From Mycetocola sp. (GTDB taxonomy: Bacteria > Actinomycetota > Actinomycetes > Actinomycetales > Microbacteriaceae), in contig NZ_JAODMP010000008.1 in the NCBI RefSeq assembly GCF_025464835.1, positions 27,433 to 91,432 of the forward strand: DNA of 64,000 nucleotides. Reading direction: 5' to 3'. Positions within the stretch are counted from its first letter, which is position 1, and the number at the start of each line of letters is the position of its first letter. Position numbers and translations under genes: made by a program. A model generated the notes under the pieces. The model worked only from the letters and a program-made list of their open reading frames with translations. It was not told the origin of the DNA and did no database searches. This document shows, piece by piece, positions 18,460-27,459 of this stretch.

Positions 18460-19218
18460 GTGCCGGACGAACCTCGAGCGTGGCAGGTGGTGCTCGAGTC
18501 GATCGAGCGCGACCTGCTCCATGGACGGCTGCGCCCGGGCGATCACCTGCCGGGGGAACGGGCGCTCTCCGCGGCCCTCGGCGTCGGCAGATCCAGTGTG
18601 CGGGAGGCTCTGCGCGTGCTCGAGGTGCTCGGGCTCATCCGCACGGCCACCGGGTCCGGGCCGAACTCCGGGGCGATCATCGTTGCCCTGCCAGGCGGCG
18701 GCATGTCGGCCCTGCTGCGGCTGCAGGTCGCCGCGACCGGGTTCGCGGTTGCGGACATTGTGAAAACCCGCCTGGTGCTCGAGACCGCTGTCGCCGCCGA
18801 CCTCGCCGAGGCGTTTCCACGACCGCAGCTCACGGCATCCGTCGACCTGCTCAACATGATGGAGTCACACCCGTACAGCCAGGCGGAGTTTCTCGCCCTC
18901 GACGCGCAATTCCACCTGACCCTGGCCGAGGCGTCCGGCAACCAGGTCATCGCCGCGACGATGGCCGGTCTGCGCACCTCGATCGAAAGCTACGCGCGGC
19001 AAGGGGCAGCGAGCCTGGCGTCCTGGTCAGACACATCCGCCCGGCTGATGCGGGAGCACCGCGGCATTCTCGCCGCCATCGGGTCCGGCGACGCGGCGCT
19101 GGCCCGCACCACCGTGCACTCCCACATCTCCGGCTACTACGCCGAAACGAACCTGCCGTCCCCTCGATCCACCGAAATACCGAACATGGTTCCGGATGCC
19201 GCCCCTCGGGGCCCGTGA
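18460..19218 (+). CDS. FadR-type GntR regulator (LldR-like)
   Basis: HLPGERALSAALGVGRSSVREALRVLEVLGLIRTATGSG winged HTH; FCD domain; precedes an lldD-like gene. Confidence 0.87.
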   Translation: MPDEPRAWQVVLESIERDLLHGRLRPGDHLPGERALSAALGVGRSSVREALRVLEVLGLIRTATGSGPNSGAIIVALPGGGMSALLRLQVAATGFAVADIVKTRLVLETAVAADLAEAFPRPQLTASVDLLNMMESHPYSQAEFLALDAQFHLTLAEASGNQVIAATMAGLRTSIESYARQGAASLASWSDTSARLMREHRGILAAIGSGDAALARTTVHSHISGYYAETNLPSPRSTEIPNMVPDAAPRGP

Positions 19219-19269
19219 ACAGCCATCTTTGGTATCTCGATCACCGCACCACCACAGGAAGACACTCCC

Positions 19270-20535
19270 ATGATCGAAAGACGAATCCCCAGGGTCCACG
19301 ACCTCGCGCCGCTGATGCAGTTCAAGAGGCCCGAGTTTCACGCCCGCACCCGCCGGCTGGCCGCAGCGACGAGCATCGCCGACCTGCGCATCATCGCGAA
19401 GCGGGTCACCCCGAAAGCGCCATTCGACTACACAGACGGCGCCGCGGAGGGAGAGGTGTCGCTATCCCGTGCGCGCCAGGCGTTCGAGGACATCGAGTTC
19501 CACCCGTCGGTGTTGCGCGACGTGTCGCGAGTCGACACCACCCGGGAGGTGCTCGGCAAGACGAGCGCCCTGCCGTTCGGCATCGCGCCGACCGGATTCA
19601 CCCGCATGATGCAGACCGAGGGCGAGCGCGCAGGAGCGACCGCGGCCGAGGCCGCCGGCATCCCGTTCACCCTCTCCACCATGGGCACGACGTCGATCGA
19701 GGATGTCGCCGCCGCAGCACCCGGCGGACGTAACTGGTTCCAGCTCTACATGTGGACAGACCGCGACCGCTCACTGGCCCTCGTCGACCGCGCCCAGGCG
19801 GCCGGCTATGACACGCTCATGGTCACCGTCGACACTCCCGTCGGCGGCGCCCGCCTGCGCGACGTGAAGAACGGATTCTCGATCCCCCCTGCTCTCACCC
19901 CGAAGACCATCCTCAACGCTCTGCCGCGGCCGGCCTGGTGGATCAACTTCCTCACCACCGAACCGCTTGCGTTCGCGAGCCTCGACCGCTGGTCGGGAAC
20001 GGTCGCCGCCCTCATCGACACCATGTTCGACCCGACCGTTGGCCCTGACGAGGTCCGCTTCATCCGCGAACAGTGGAAGGGCAAACTCGTGGTCAAGGGC
20101 ATCCAGTCGGTCGCCGACGCCCGCCTCGCCGTCGAGCTCGGCGCCGACGCGATCATCCTGTCGAACCACGGCGGACGCCAGCTCGACCGGGCACCGATCC
20201 CGTTCCACCTGCTGCCCGCCGTCGTCCGCGAAGTTGGCGCTGAGGTGGAGGTCCACCTCGACACCGGCATCATGAACGGGGCCGACATCGTGGCATCCGT
20301 CGCCCTCGGCGCGAACTTCACCCTCATCGGCCGGGCCTACCTGTACGGGCTCATGGCCGGCGGGCGCCAGGGTGTCGACCGCGCGATCGACATTCTCTCC
20401 GGCGAGATCCGCCGCACGATGAAGCTGCTCGGTGTCGCGAGCCTCAACGAGCTGGAACCACGCCATGTGACCCAGCTGGCCCGGCTGGTGCCGTACGCGC
20501 AGCCCACCGGTGACGACGTCCCCTCCCGGCCCTGA
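19270..20535 (+). CDS. lldD: FMN-dependent alpha-hydroxy-acid (L-lactate) dehydrogenase
   Basis: [76 protein letters not shown]. Confidence 0.9.
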   Translation: MIERRIPRVHDLAPLMQFKRPEFHARTRRLAAATSIADLRIIAKRVTPKAPFDYTDGAAEGEVSLSRARQAFEDIEFHPSVLRDVSRVDTTREVLGKTSALPFGIAPTGFTRMMQTEGERAGATAAEAAGIPFTLSTMGTTSIEDVAAAAPGGRNWFQLYMWTDRDRSLALVDRAQAAGYDTLMVTVDTPVGGARLRDVKNGFSIPPALTPKTILNALPRPAWWINFLTTEPLAFASLDRWSGTVAALIDTMFDPTVGPDEVRFIREQWKGKLVVKGIQSVADARLAVELGADAIILSNHGGRQLDRAPIPFHLLPAVVREVGAEVEVHLDTGIMNGADIVASVALGANFTLIGRAYLYGLMAGGRQGVDRAIDILSGEIRRTMKLLGVASLNELEPRHVTQLARLVPYAQPTGDDVPSRP

Positions 20536-20604
20536 CCTCTTGTGAACTCGGGCGGACAATCCGCGGTCCAGCCTCTCTGCGAGCACGGACCGCCCGACGT
20601 GATC

Positions 20605-21342
20605 TCAGCGGTTAAGCCGCCGCCGCAGCCGTCCAGGCAGGGCACCGATCCCCCAGAGCGTCACCCGAGCCATCGCTTCGAGCACGATCCCGCCGGTCAT
20701 CTTCGACTCCCCGAATCGTCGTTCGATGAAGGTGATCGGAACCTCGACGATGCTGAGGCCAGCTTTGGCGGCGTGGAACAGCAGGTCCACCTGGAACCCG
20801 TAGCCCTGGCTGTGCACGTCTTCGAGACGGATGCTGCCCAGTGCGCGAGCTGTCAGCACCCGGTACCCGCCCGTCACGTCACGCGGCGACAGGCCGAGGA
20901 CGATCCGCGAGTAGGCGCTGCCGGCTCGGGACAACAGTTCGCGGTACGCCGGCCAGTTCTCGACACCCCCGCCGGGAATCCAGCGCGACCCGAGCACCAC
21001 GTCCGCGCCGGCATCCGCCGCGGCGAGCAGCGCAGGCAACTGCTCCGGCTGATGGGAACCGTCCGCGTCCATCTCGACGAGGCGGACGTAACCGCGCTCG
21101 AGACCCCAGCGGAACGCTGCCCCGTACGCGCTGCCGAGCCCGGTCTTCCCGGCACGGTGCAGAACGAAAACGGCGTGGTCGGATGCCGCGAGCGCGTCAG
21201 CGATGCGCCCGGTGCCGTCTGGAGAGTTGTCGTCGACCACCAGCACGTCGACATCCGGCGTCGCGGCACGCACCCGAGCCACGATGGCGGCGATGTTCCG
21301 ACGTTCGTTGTAGGTCGGGATGATGACGAGCGTTTCGGCCAC
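20605..21342 (-). CDS. Polyprenol monophosphomannose synthase (GT2)
   Basis: VIIPTYNERRNI, VDDNSPDGTG, VEMDADGSHQPEQLP, FIERRFGESKM. Confidence 0.88.
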   Translation of the reverse strand: MAETLVIIPTYNERRNIAAIVARVRAATPDVDVLVVDDNSPDGTGRIADALAASDHAVFVLHRAGKTGLGSAYGAAFRWGLERGYVRLVEMDADGSHQPEQLPALLAAADAGADVVLGSRWIPGGGVENWPAYRELLSRAGSAYSRIVLGLSPRDVTGGYRVLTARALGSIRLEDVHSQGYGFQVDLLFHAAKAGLSIVEVPITFIERRFGESKMTGGIVLEAMARVTLWGIGALPGRLRRRLNR

Positions 21343-21470
21343 GGCATCCCTTCCCCAGCATCGCCCCTGAGGCCGGGCGACATGAGGTCCCAGACTACCG
21401 AACGCCGCTCATCATCCTGAGCACAGGCCCGGCGATAAGCGTAAGCGCGATGCGAGCGCGAGCGCGGCGC

Positions 21471-21830
21471 GAGCGCGACGCCGAGCATGATCGTGATGCC
21501 CGCGAGCACAGCGGCGTTGACGGCTGTCGCGGTCATCACACCGACGAGCACGAGCACCACGATCACCGCCACGGATGCCGCGGGGGCGCCGAACTGCGGC
21601 CAGCGCGATCGGGGCAACGGGTCGGGGGCGTGCCGGGCGGGATCCGGCAGCCGTTTGCGGCCCATCGAGCACTGAAGAAGCCCGATCGCCATACCGAGTG
21701 GCACGACCCCGAACCCGACGTGGAAGCCGAGCGAGCTCTGCAGGATGCCGGTGAGGGCCGAAGAAGCCGCCGAGGTTGATCCCGCGGCAGAAGAGGGAGA
21801 ATCCGGCCTCACGGACGGCACAAAGCGAAG
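21471..21830 (-). pseudogene. Fragment of POT/PTR-family peptide MFS transporter
   Basis: Frame 1 EAGFSLFCRGINLGGFFGP (21810-21754), frameshift, frame 2 LTGILQSSLGFHVGFGVVPLGMAIGLLQCSMGRKRLPDPARHAPDPLPRSRWPQFGAPAASVAVIVVLVLVGVMTA (from 21755). Confidence 0.78.
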
Positions 21831-21918
21831 CGTCGTGAAAGGCGGCAGCCCCGACTCCGACATTCCATGGAACGTGACGGCGACCCGCAACCACGCAGGA
21901 CGGCCCGTCGAGGCCTAG

Positions 21919-23319
21919 CTACACACTCCGCAACTCCTCAAGAACCTCTCCGAACTGGCCGATCATCCAGTCCAGGTCGGCTTCGTCGATGACGATCGGC
22001 GGGGCGAAGCGGATAGTCGAACCGTGCGTGTCCTTCGCGAGAACGCCCCGTTCCATCAGCCGTTCGCAGACCTCCCGGCCGGTGGCCAGAGCAGGGTCGA
22101 TGTCGACGCCGGCCCACAGGCCGGCACCGTGCACGTCGACGACGCCGTGCCCGACCAATGCGCCGAGCTTCTCGTGCAGTCGCCCCCCGAGCACCCGCGC
22201 CCGCCTCTGGTATTCGCCGCTGGCCAGCATCCGTACGACGGCGTGGCCGACAGCGGATGCCAGAGGGTTGCCTCCGAACGTGGATCCGTGCTGACCCGGC
22301 TGAAGCACCCCGAGGATGTCGTCGTTGCCGACGACGGCCGAGACCGGCACGATCCCGCCGCCGAGTGCTTTGCCCAGGAGGTACAGGTCTGGCACGACTC
22401 CGACGAGGTCGCAGGCGAACGTCGTGCCGGTGCGGCCAAGCCCTGACTGGATCTCATCGGCGATGAACAGTACTTTCTGCGCGGTGCAGATCGCGCGAAC
22501 GGCAGGCAGGTATCCCGCCGGCGGCACCCGGACACCGGATTCACCCTGGATGGGTTCGACCAGCACGGCGACGGTGTTCTCATCGATGGCGGCGGCGAGC
22601 GCATCCGTGTCGCCATAGGGAACGGTGCGGAAGCCCGGTGTGTACGGGCCGAAGTCCGCGCGGGCGTCGTCGTCGTCCGAGAAACTGATGATGGTCGTGG
22701 TGCGGCCGTGGAAGTTGCCGGCCATGACGATGATGTTGGCCTGATCCCGAGCGACGCCCTTCACCCGGTAGCCCCAAGCACGGGCGACTTTGATCGCCGA
22801 TTCGACGGCTTCGGCGCCCGTGTTCATGGGGAGAACCATGTTCTTGCCGCAGAGTTCGGCAAGCGCATGCGCGAACGGGCCGAGCTGATCGTTGTGGAAC
22901 GCCCGGCTGGTCAGGGTGACCCGGTTCAGTTGCGTCCGTGCGGCGTCGAGAAGCACAGGGTGGGAGTGGCCGAAGTTGACGGCCGAGTATGCGGCCAGGC
23001 AATCCAGGTAACGCCTGCCGGTCACGTCGGTGACCCAGGCACCCTCAGCGGATGCGACGACGATCGGGAGCGGGTGGTAATTGTGCGCGACGACCGCCTC
23101 CTCGGCCGCAATAGCCTCCTCCGACGCCTCCGAGATGCCGACGGCGGGGCCGGCCTCCTCAGCCGCTCTCACGGCCCCGACGGCGGCGACGGCATCTGAT
23201 GGACCCGCGGAGGCATCGGAAGGTCCGGGTGCCGTCGGGCCGCCCTGGGCGGGACCTTGCGATGTCGCCGCCGTTCCCGGCAGAGCTTCCCGCGTCGCCG
23301 CCGTCTCCCGCACACTCAT
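21919..23319 (-). CDS. rocD: Ornithine aminotransferase with Ala/Pro-rich N-terminal extension
   Basis: YLDCLAAYSAVNFGHSHP, NTGAEAVESAIK, LFIADEIQSGLGRTG, GKALGGGIVPVSAVV; ATGA overlap with ddaH. Confidence 0.9.
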   Translation of the reverse strand: MSVRETAATREALPGTAATSQGPAQGGPTAPGPSDASAGPSDAVAAVGAVRAAEEAGPAVGISEASEEAIAAEEAVVAHNYHPLPIVVASAEGAWVTDVTGRRYLDCLAAYSAVNFGHSHPVLLDAARTQLNRVTLTSRAFHNDQLGPFAHALAELCGKNMVLPMNTGAEAVESAIKVARAWGYRVKGVARDQANIIVMAGNFHGRTTTIISFSDDDDARADFGPYTPGFRTVPYGDTDALAAAIDENTVAVLVEPIQGESGVRVPPAGYLPAVRAICTAQKVLFIADEIQSGLGRTGTTFACDLVGVVPDLYLLGKALGGGIVPVSAVVGNDDILGVLQPGQHGSTFGGNPLASAVGHAVVRMLASGEYQRRARVLGGRLHEKLGALVGHGVVDVHGAGLWAGVDIDPALATGREVCERLMERGVLAKDTHGSTIRFAPPIVIDEADLDWMIGQFGEVLEELRSV

Positions 23320-24176
23320 CGCCGCAGCTCCAGCGTGCAGCACTTCACTCCGCCGCCGCCGAGCAGCAGCTCGGAGAGGTCCACGCCGATGGGGTTGTAT
23401 CCGCGTTCACGCAGCTGACGTTCGAACCCAATGGCTCGCGAGGCGATCACGACGTTGAAGCCGTCCGAGATCGAATTGAGACCGAGGATTGAGGCGTCCT
23501 CCTCGCTGACGATGATGGCATCCGGGTAGCGGTCCTGAAGGATCGCAAGTGACTTCGCGTCGAACGCCGAAGGCAGGTACGCGATGTTCGCGTTCTCATC
23601 GCCCGTCAGCGGGTCGAGCACAGCCAGGGCGGTGTCAAGGTGGTAAAAACTCGGGTTGACGAGGCTGAGTGTGACGACCTCGCGGCCGAACACGGAGGCA
23701 ACTTCGGAGTGGCTGCGGGATTCACTGCGGAACCCGGTTCCGGCGAGGATCGTGTTGCCGACGAGAAGGAAATCACCTTCGCCCTCGTTGGTGTTCGCCG
23801 GAACCCGCAGGTCGAACCCCCGCTCCCGGAACCAGTCCATGTAGGCGGGTCCTTCGGCCTGGCGTTCGGGATAGGTGAAGCTTGCGCCGTAGGCGATGTT
23901 GTCGATGACGAAGCCCCCGTTGGCCGAATAGACCATGTCAGGCAGCCCGTCGACCGGGTCGACGAGTTCAACGGTGTGGCCGAGCTCGAGGTAGGTGTCG
24001 TACAGCGTCTGCCACTGCGCCAGCGCACGCTTCGTGTCGGTGGGGTTGGTCGGCTCCATCCACGGGTTGATCTTGTACGACACAGTGAAGTGCTCGGGCC
24101 GGCACATGAGATAGGTGCGGGGGCTCGGCGTCCTGGTGGCCGAAGCCAGCTGCGCCGCGGTGTCGGTGTTGGTCAT
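23316..24176 (-). CDS. ddaH: Dimethylargininase / amidinotransferase-family protein
   Basis: MCRPEHFTVSYKINPWM, MVYSANGGFVID, EGEGDFL, SFYHLDTALAVL, GGGGVKCCTLELRR. Confidence 0.87.
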   Translation of the reverse strand: MTNTDTAAQLASATRTPSPRTYLMCRPEHFTVSYKINPWMEPTNPTDTKRALAQWQTLYDTYLELGHTVELVDPVDGLPDMVYSANGGFVIDNIAYGASFTYPERQAEGPAYMDWFRERGFDLRVPANTNEGEGDFLLVGNTILAGTGFRSESRSHSEVASVFGREVVTLSLVNPSFYHLDTALAVLDPLTGDENANIAYLPSAFDAKSLAILQDRYPDAIIVSEEDASILGLNSISDGFNVVIASRAIGFERQLRERGYNPIGVDLSELLLGGGGVKCCTLELRR

Positions 24177-24308
24177 GCACGTCTCCATATGAAGGGAAGC
24201 GGCGGACACTGTCCTCGAGTCCCTGCCGCAATCCGATCGCGGGGGCACGCCGTGCTCCCAGTCTCGCACGCAACCCACCGAACACGTCTGCCGTCTGGCG
24301 CAGAAATC

Positions 24309-24334
24309 TTGCGTTCAACCGCAGCTAAACGCAA
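24309..24334. promoter_or_regulatory. AsnC/Lrp-type operator candidate
   Basis: TTGCGTT-N12-AACGCAA between divergent ddaH and the lrp-like gene. Confidence 0.62.
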
Positions 24335-24356
24335 CGAAAGCGCCTAGACTACGGTC

Positions 24357-24794
24357 ATGGACAATCTGGATCGCGGGATCATCGACCTTCTGCGTCAGAA
24401 CGCCCGAGCGGGCTACGGTGACATCGGGCAGGAGATCGGGCTGAGTGCCTCCGCCATCAAACGCCGCGTCGACCGCTTGGTGGCTGACGGTGTCATTCGC
24501 GGCTTCACCATCAAGGTGGACCCCGCCGTCGACGGCCTGCACACGGAGGCGTACGTCGAACTGTTCTGCCGCGGAACGGTCGCTCCGGATGAACTGCTCA
24601 AGATCCTGTCGGCCGTCCCCGAGGTCGTCGACGCGGGCACGGTCACCGGTGGGGCCGACGCCATCGTGCACATGCGCTCTCGCGACATTCCGAGCCTCGA
24701 GGCCGCGCTCGAAAGGGTTCGGAACGCGCCGAACGTTGATCACACCCGGAGCGCCATCGTGCTCTCGCGCCTCATCCACCGCACCTCGGACTGA
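24357..24794 (+). CDS. Lrp/AsnC-family transcriptional regulator
   Basis: LDRGIIDLLRQNARAGYGDIGQEIGLSASAIKRRVDRLVADGVIRGFTIKVDP. Confidence 0.93.
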   Translation: MDNLDRGIIDLLRQNARAGYGDIGQEIGLSASAIKRRVDRLVADGVIRGFTIKVDPAVDGLHTEAYVELFCRGTVAPDELLKILSAVPEVVDAGTVTGGADAIVHMRSRDIPSLEAALERVRNAPNVDHTRSAIVLSRLIHRTSD

Positions 24795-24812
24795 CGACAG
24801 CAGGCATGACAA

Positions 24813-24846
24813 AAGCCACGCCCCCGAGATCTCGGGGGCGTGGCTT
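24813..24846. terminator. Bidirectional terminator hairpin, perfect 34-bp palindrome
   Basis: AAGCCACGCCCCCGAGATCTCGGGGGCGTGGCTT between convergent genes. Confidence 0.85.
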
Positions 24847-24884
24847 CGTTGTTCAGTTGTGCCGGAGCTTTTCCGGGTGGTCGG

Positions 24885-25052
24885 TTAGAGGCGCTTCTTG
24901 CCGGAGAGCGAACGAAGCAAGAAGACGATGACCGCGAGAACCAGCAGCACGACTCCGACCCACAAGAGGAACTGGAGAGACTGCACGAACCCACCGGTAA
25001 CCAGAAGGATGACTGCAATGACTGCGATGACGATCAGGAGTGTGTTATTCAT
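24885..25052 (-). CDS. 55-aa two-TM small membrane protein
   Basis: MNNTLLIVIAVIAVILLVTGGFVQSLQFLLWVGVVLLVLAVIVFLLRSLSGKKRL*; below the ORF-track length cutoff. Confidence 0.75.
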   Translation of the reverse strand: MNNTLLIVIAVIAVILLVTGGFVQSLQFLLWVGVVLLVLAVIVFLLRSLSGKKRL

Positions 25053-25735
25053 ATCTGGACGCTATCAGCAGCGGACTTTCGGCGGTTTCGAAGCTGGGGG
25101 GCCTTGCGGGAGACGTTCGACGACTGCTATGTGATCGGGGATTCCGCTGCCCCGGTGAGGCCGGCGACCCGTGATCCACCGCGCTTCACCGGCATCCGTA
25201 GAGCGAAACGTGGGTGCGCGGCGGACCGGATCGGCTCGAGATGATCTGCATCCCGCTTCACCGCGGATGATTCAGGAAGACCTCGAGTAGCTCCAGGCCG
25301 GGGTACATCAATCGGGGCGCGGAGGTCGCGCACATCTCAGTTGCGGAGGAACGCAAGCAGCGCATCGTTGAGCTCATCGGCGTGGGTCCCTGCCTTTCCT
25401 GCTGCCGATGGGCCTTCATCACGTCGAGTCCTGGAGCGACGCGCTCTCCCCGTGCGGATGCGGCGAACGGGCGCCCTGGCCGCGGAGAAGCTGGGCCAGA
25501 TTCTCGACCTGGAACGCTGGGGCGCGTTCCGAAGCAGTCTCCGGAAGGTGGCGGCCATGCTGCCAGAGGTCGCAGAAGCTTCCCCGTTCGGACGATGGGA
25601 CGATCGTCCGAAGGCGTTCTGCGTCGACCCCGGAGCGGTAGCTAGCACGGTATTCGTCACGAAGTTCCATCAGCGGCCGACTGGCAGACTGAAAGACGGC
25701 GGTTCCAGACCCGCCACCGGAAGGAACCAGTCGCT

Positions 25736-26485
25736 ATGGCCGACATCCCGCGAGAGTTGAACGACCTTCGTAAACTCACTGACGAGTTCACCCGCTTCAT
25801 GCTTTCGTACAAGTTCGGCATCGACGAGGTGATGACGAAGCTCAATATCCTCAAGGAAGAGTTCCACCACCGGCACGACTACAGCCCCATCGAACACATC
25901 AGCTCCCGGCTGAAATCTCCCGAGAGCATCATGGAGAAAGCGACCCGCAAAGGCTGCGAACTGACGCTCGACGGCATCCGCTCCGGTCTTCACGACATCG
26001 CCGGCATCCGGGTCACCTGCAGTTTCATCTCTGACACGTACAAGGTCTGCGAGATGATCTCCGCCCAGCAGGATGTCACCATCCTCGAGGTGCGTGACTA
26101 CATCCGGAACCCGAAGAGCAACGGCTACCAGAGCCTGCACCTGCTCATCGAGGTGCCGGTGTTCATGTCGGATCATGTGGAACGGGTCAAGGTGGAGGTG
26201 CAGATCCGGACCATCGCGATGGATTTCTGGGCGAGCCTCGAGCACAAGATCTACTACAAGTACAACCGCGCCGTGCCCGAGACCCTCCTCGACGAGTTGC
26301 GTCAGGCGGCGCAAGCGGCCAGCCGGCTCGACGTCAAGATGGAGCGCCTGCACGACGAGGTGGTCGCGCTCAGCGATGTGGAGGGCGCGGATGACGGAGA
26401 GATGGAACCGGCGGACGCCGGGCGTTCGGAACTGCCTGACGCCCTGGTGAGGATGCTCAGCGCGTCGCGCATCGAACGGTCCTGA
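25736..26485 (+). CDS. GTP pyrophosphokinase, small alarmone synthetase (RelA_SpoT synthetase domain)
   Basis: IEHISSRLKSPESIMEKATRKG, DIAGIRVTCSFISD, NPKSNGYQSLHLLIEVP, VEVQIRTIAMDFWASLEHKIYYK. Confidence 0.93.
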   Translation: MADIPRELNDLRKLTDEFTRFMLSYKFGIDEVMTKLNILKEEFHHRHDYSPIEHISSRLKSPESIMEKATRKGCELTLDGIRSGLHDIAGIRVTCSFISDTYKVCEMISAQQDVTILEVRDYIRNPKSNGYQSLHLLIEVPVFMSDHVERVKVEVQIRTIAMDFWASLEHKIYYKYNRAVPETLLDELRQAAQAASRLDVKMERLHDEVVALSDVEGADDGEMEPADAGRSELPDALVRMLSASRIERS

Positions 26486-26543
26486 CGAGCGTTGCGTGGG
26501 CCCGATTGTATTGCTACAGTGACCTGAGCCAAGGGAGAGGGTC

Positions 26544-26912
26544 ATGACCCCACGATTCGTGATCGACTCGAGTTCGCCGGTTCCGCCGTTCGAGCAACTC
26601 CGGCAACAGGTGATCGACGGGGCGCGGGCGGGCGAACTGGTGCCGGGAGACAAACTCCCGACGGTGCGTGGGCTGGCAGAAGAACTCGGCCTCGCCGCGA
26701 ACACGGTCGCCCGCGCGTACCGAGAGCTGGAGCACGACGAGGTCATCGAAACCCGGGGGCGCAAGGGATCGTTCCTCGCCGCCTCGGGCGATGTCGGGCA
26801 CCAGCAGGCTCAACTCGCTGCGGTCACCTACGCAGACCGGGTCAGGTCGCTGGGGTTGGATGCCGGCGAGGCACTGTCCATCGTGAAGGCGGCTCTCGGC
26901 ATCCGTTCCTGA
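26544..26912 (+). CDS. YtrA-type GntR regulator
   Basis: PPFEQLRQQVIDGARAGELVPGDKLPTVRGLAEELGLAANTVARAYRELEHDEVIETRGRKGSF; short (122 aa). Confidence 0.92.
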   Translation: MTPRFVIDSSSPVPPFEQLRQQVIDGARAGELVPGDKLPTVRGLAEELGLAANTVARAYRELEHDEVIETRGRKGSFLAASGDVGHQQAQLAAVTYADRVRSLGLDAGEALSIVKAALGIRS

Positions 26913-27026
26913 CCGCGTGGATGGAGCACCCCTTGCCGGGGTCCGTCGTGCCGCGTACGGTTGCAGACCGACAGGGCCCTGAGGCCCGGGTACCGAGGTG
27001 ACAACGCCCACCAGGGAGGGAGGATC

Positions 27027-27419
27027 TTGCCAGCGTCGGAAGAGATGCCGTCGACGATCGCCAGATCGCCGAAGCATGCCCAGGAAATCTGGTCCAGGGC
27101 CCATGACTCGGCTGTCGAGAGCTATGGCGAGGGCGAACGCGCCCACCGCACCGCTTTCGCTGCTCTCAAGCATGAGTACGAGAAGATCGGCGACCATTGG
27201 GAGAAGAAGGAGCGCTCCGGGCCGTCCGATGACAAAGCCGCAGGCACCGTCGGGTCACCGGGCGACAGCCAGGAGGGTGTCGATGCGAATGCGTCCAAGG
27301 CGCACCTGCTCGACATCGCGAAGCGGCTGGACATTCCGGGACGCTCCTCGATGAAGAAGGGCGAGCTGGTCGACGCCATCAAGAAGGCGAACCGCAGAGC
27401 AACCGCCACGAGTCGCTGA
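27027..27419 (+). CDS. ChaB family protein with C-terminal Rho-N-like motif
   Basis: LPASEEMPSTIARSPKHAQEIWSRAHDSAVESYGEGERAHRTAFAALKHEYEKIGDHWE; HLLDIAKRLDIPGRSSMKKGELVDAIKKAN. TTG start at 27027 behind GGAGGGAGG. Confidence 0.85.
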   Translation: MPASEEMPSTIARSPKHAQEIWSRAHDSAVESYGEGERAHRTAFAALKHEYEKIGDHWEKKERSGPSDDKAAGTVGSPGDSQEGVDANASKAHLLDIAKRLDIPGRSSMKKGELVDAIKKANRRATATSR

Positions 27420-27459
27420 CCTCTCGCTACACGGGCCACGCAGGTCAGGCCGCCGAGGA

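Noticed and set aside
21430-21480. GCGAGCGCGAGCGCGGCGCGAGCGCG stretch as a possible CRISPR-like or satellite repeat
   Set aside because: Irregular low-complexity GC sequence without constant unit length or spacers; more likely decay at the end of the POT relic.
25736-27419. Toxin-antitoxin or phage-defence module made of alarmone synthetase + YtrA-type GntR + ChaB
   Set aside because: The alarmone synthetase is a standard small synthetase and the other genes are separate units with their own spacers; no antitoxin-like partner seen.
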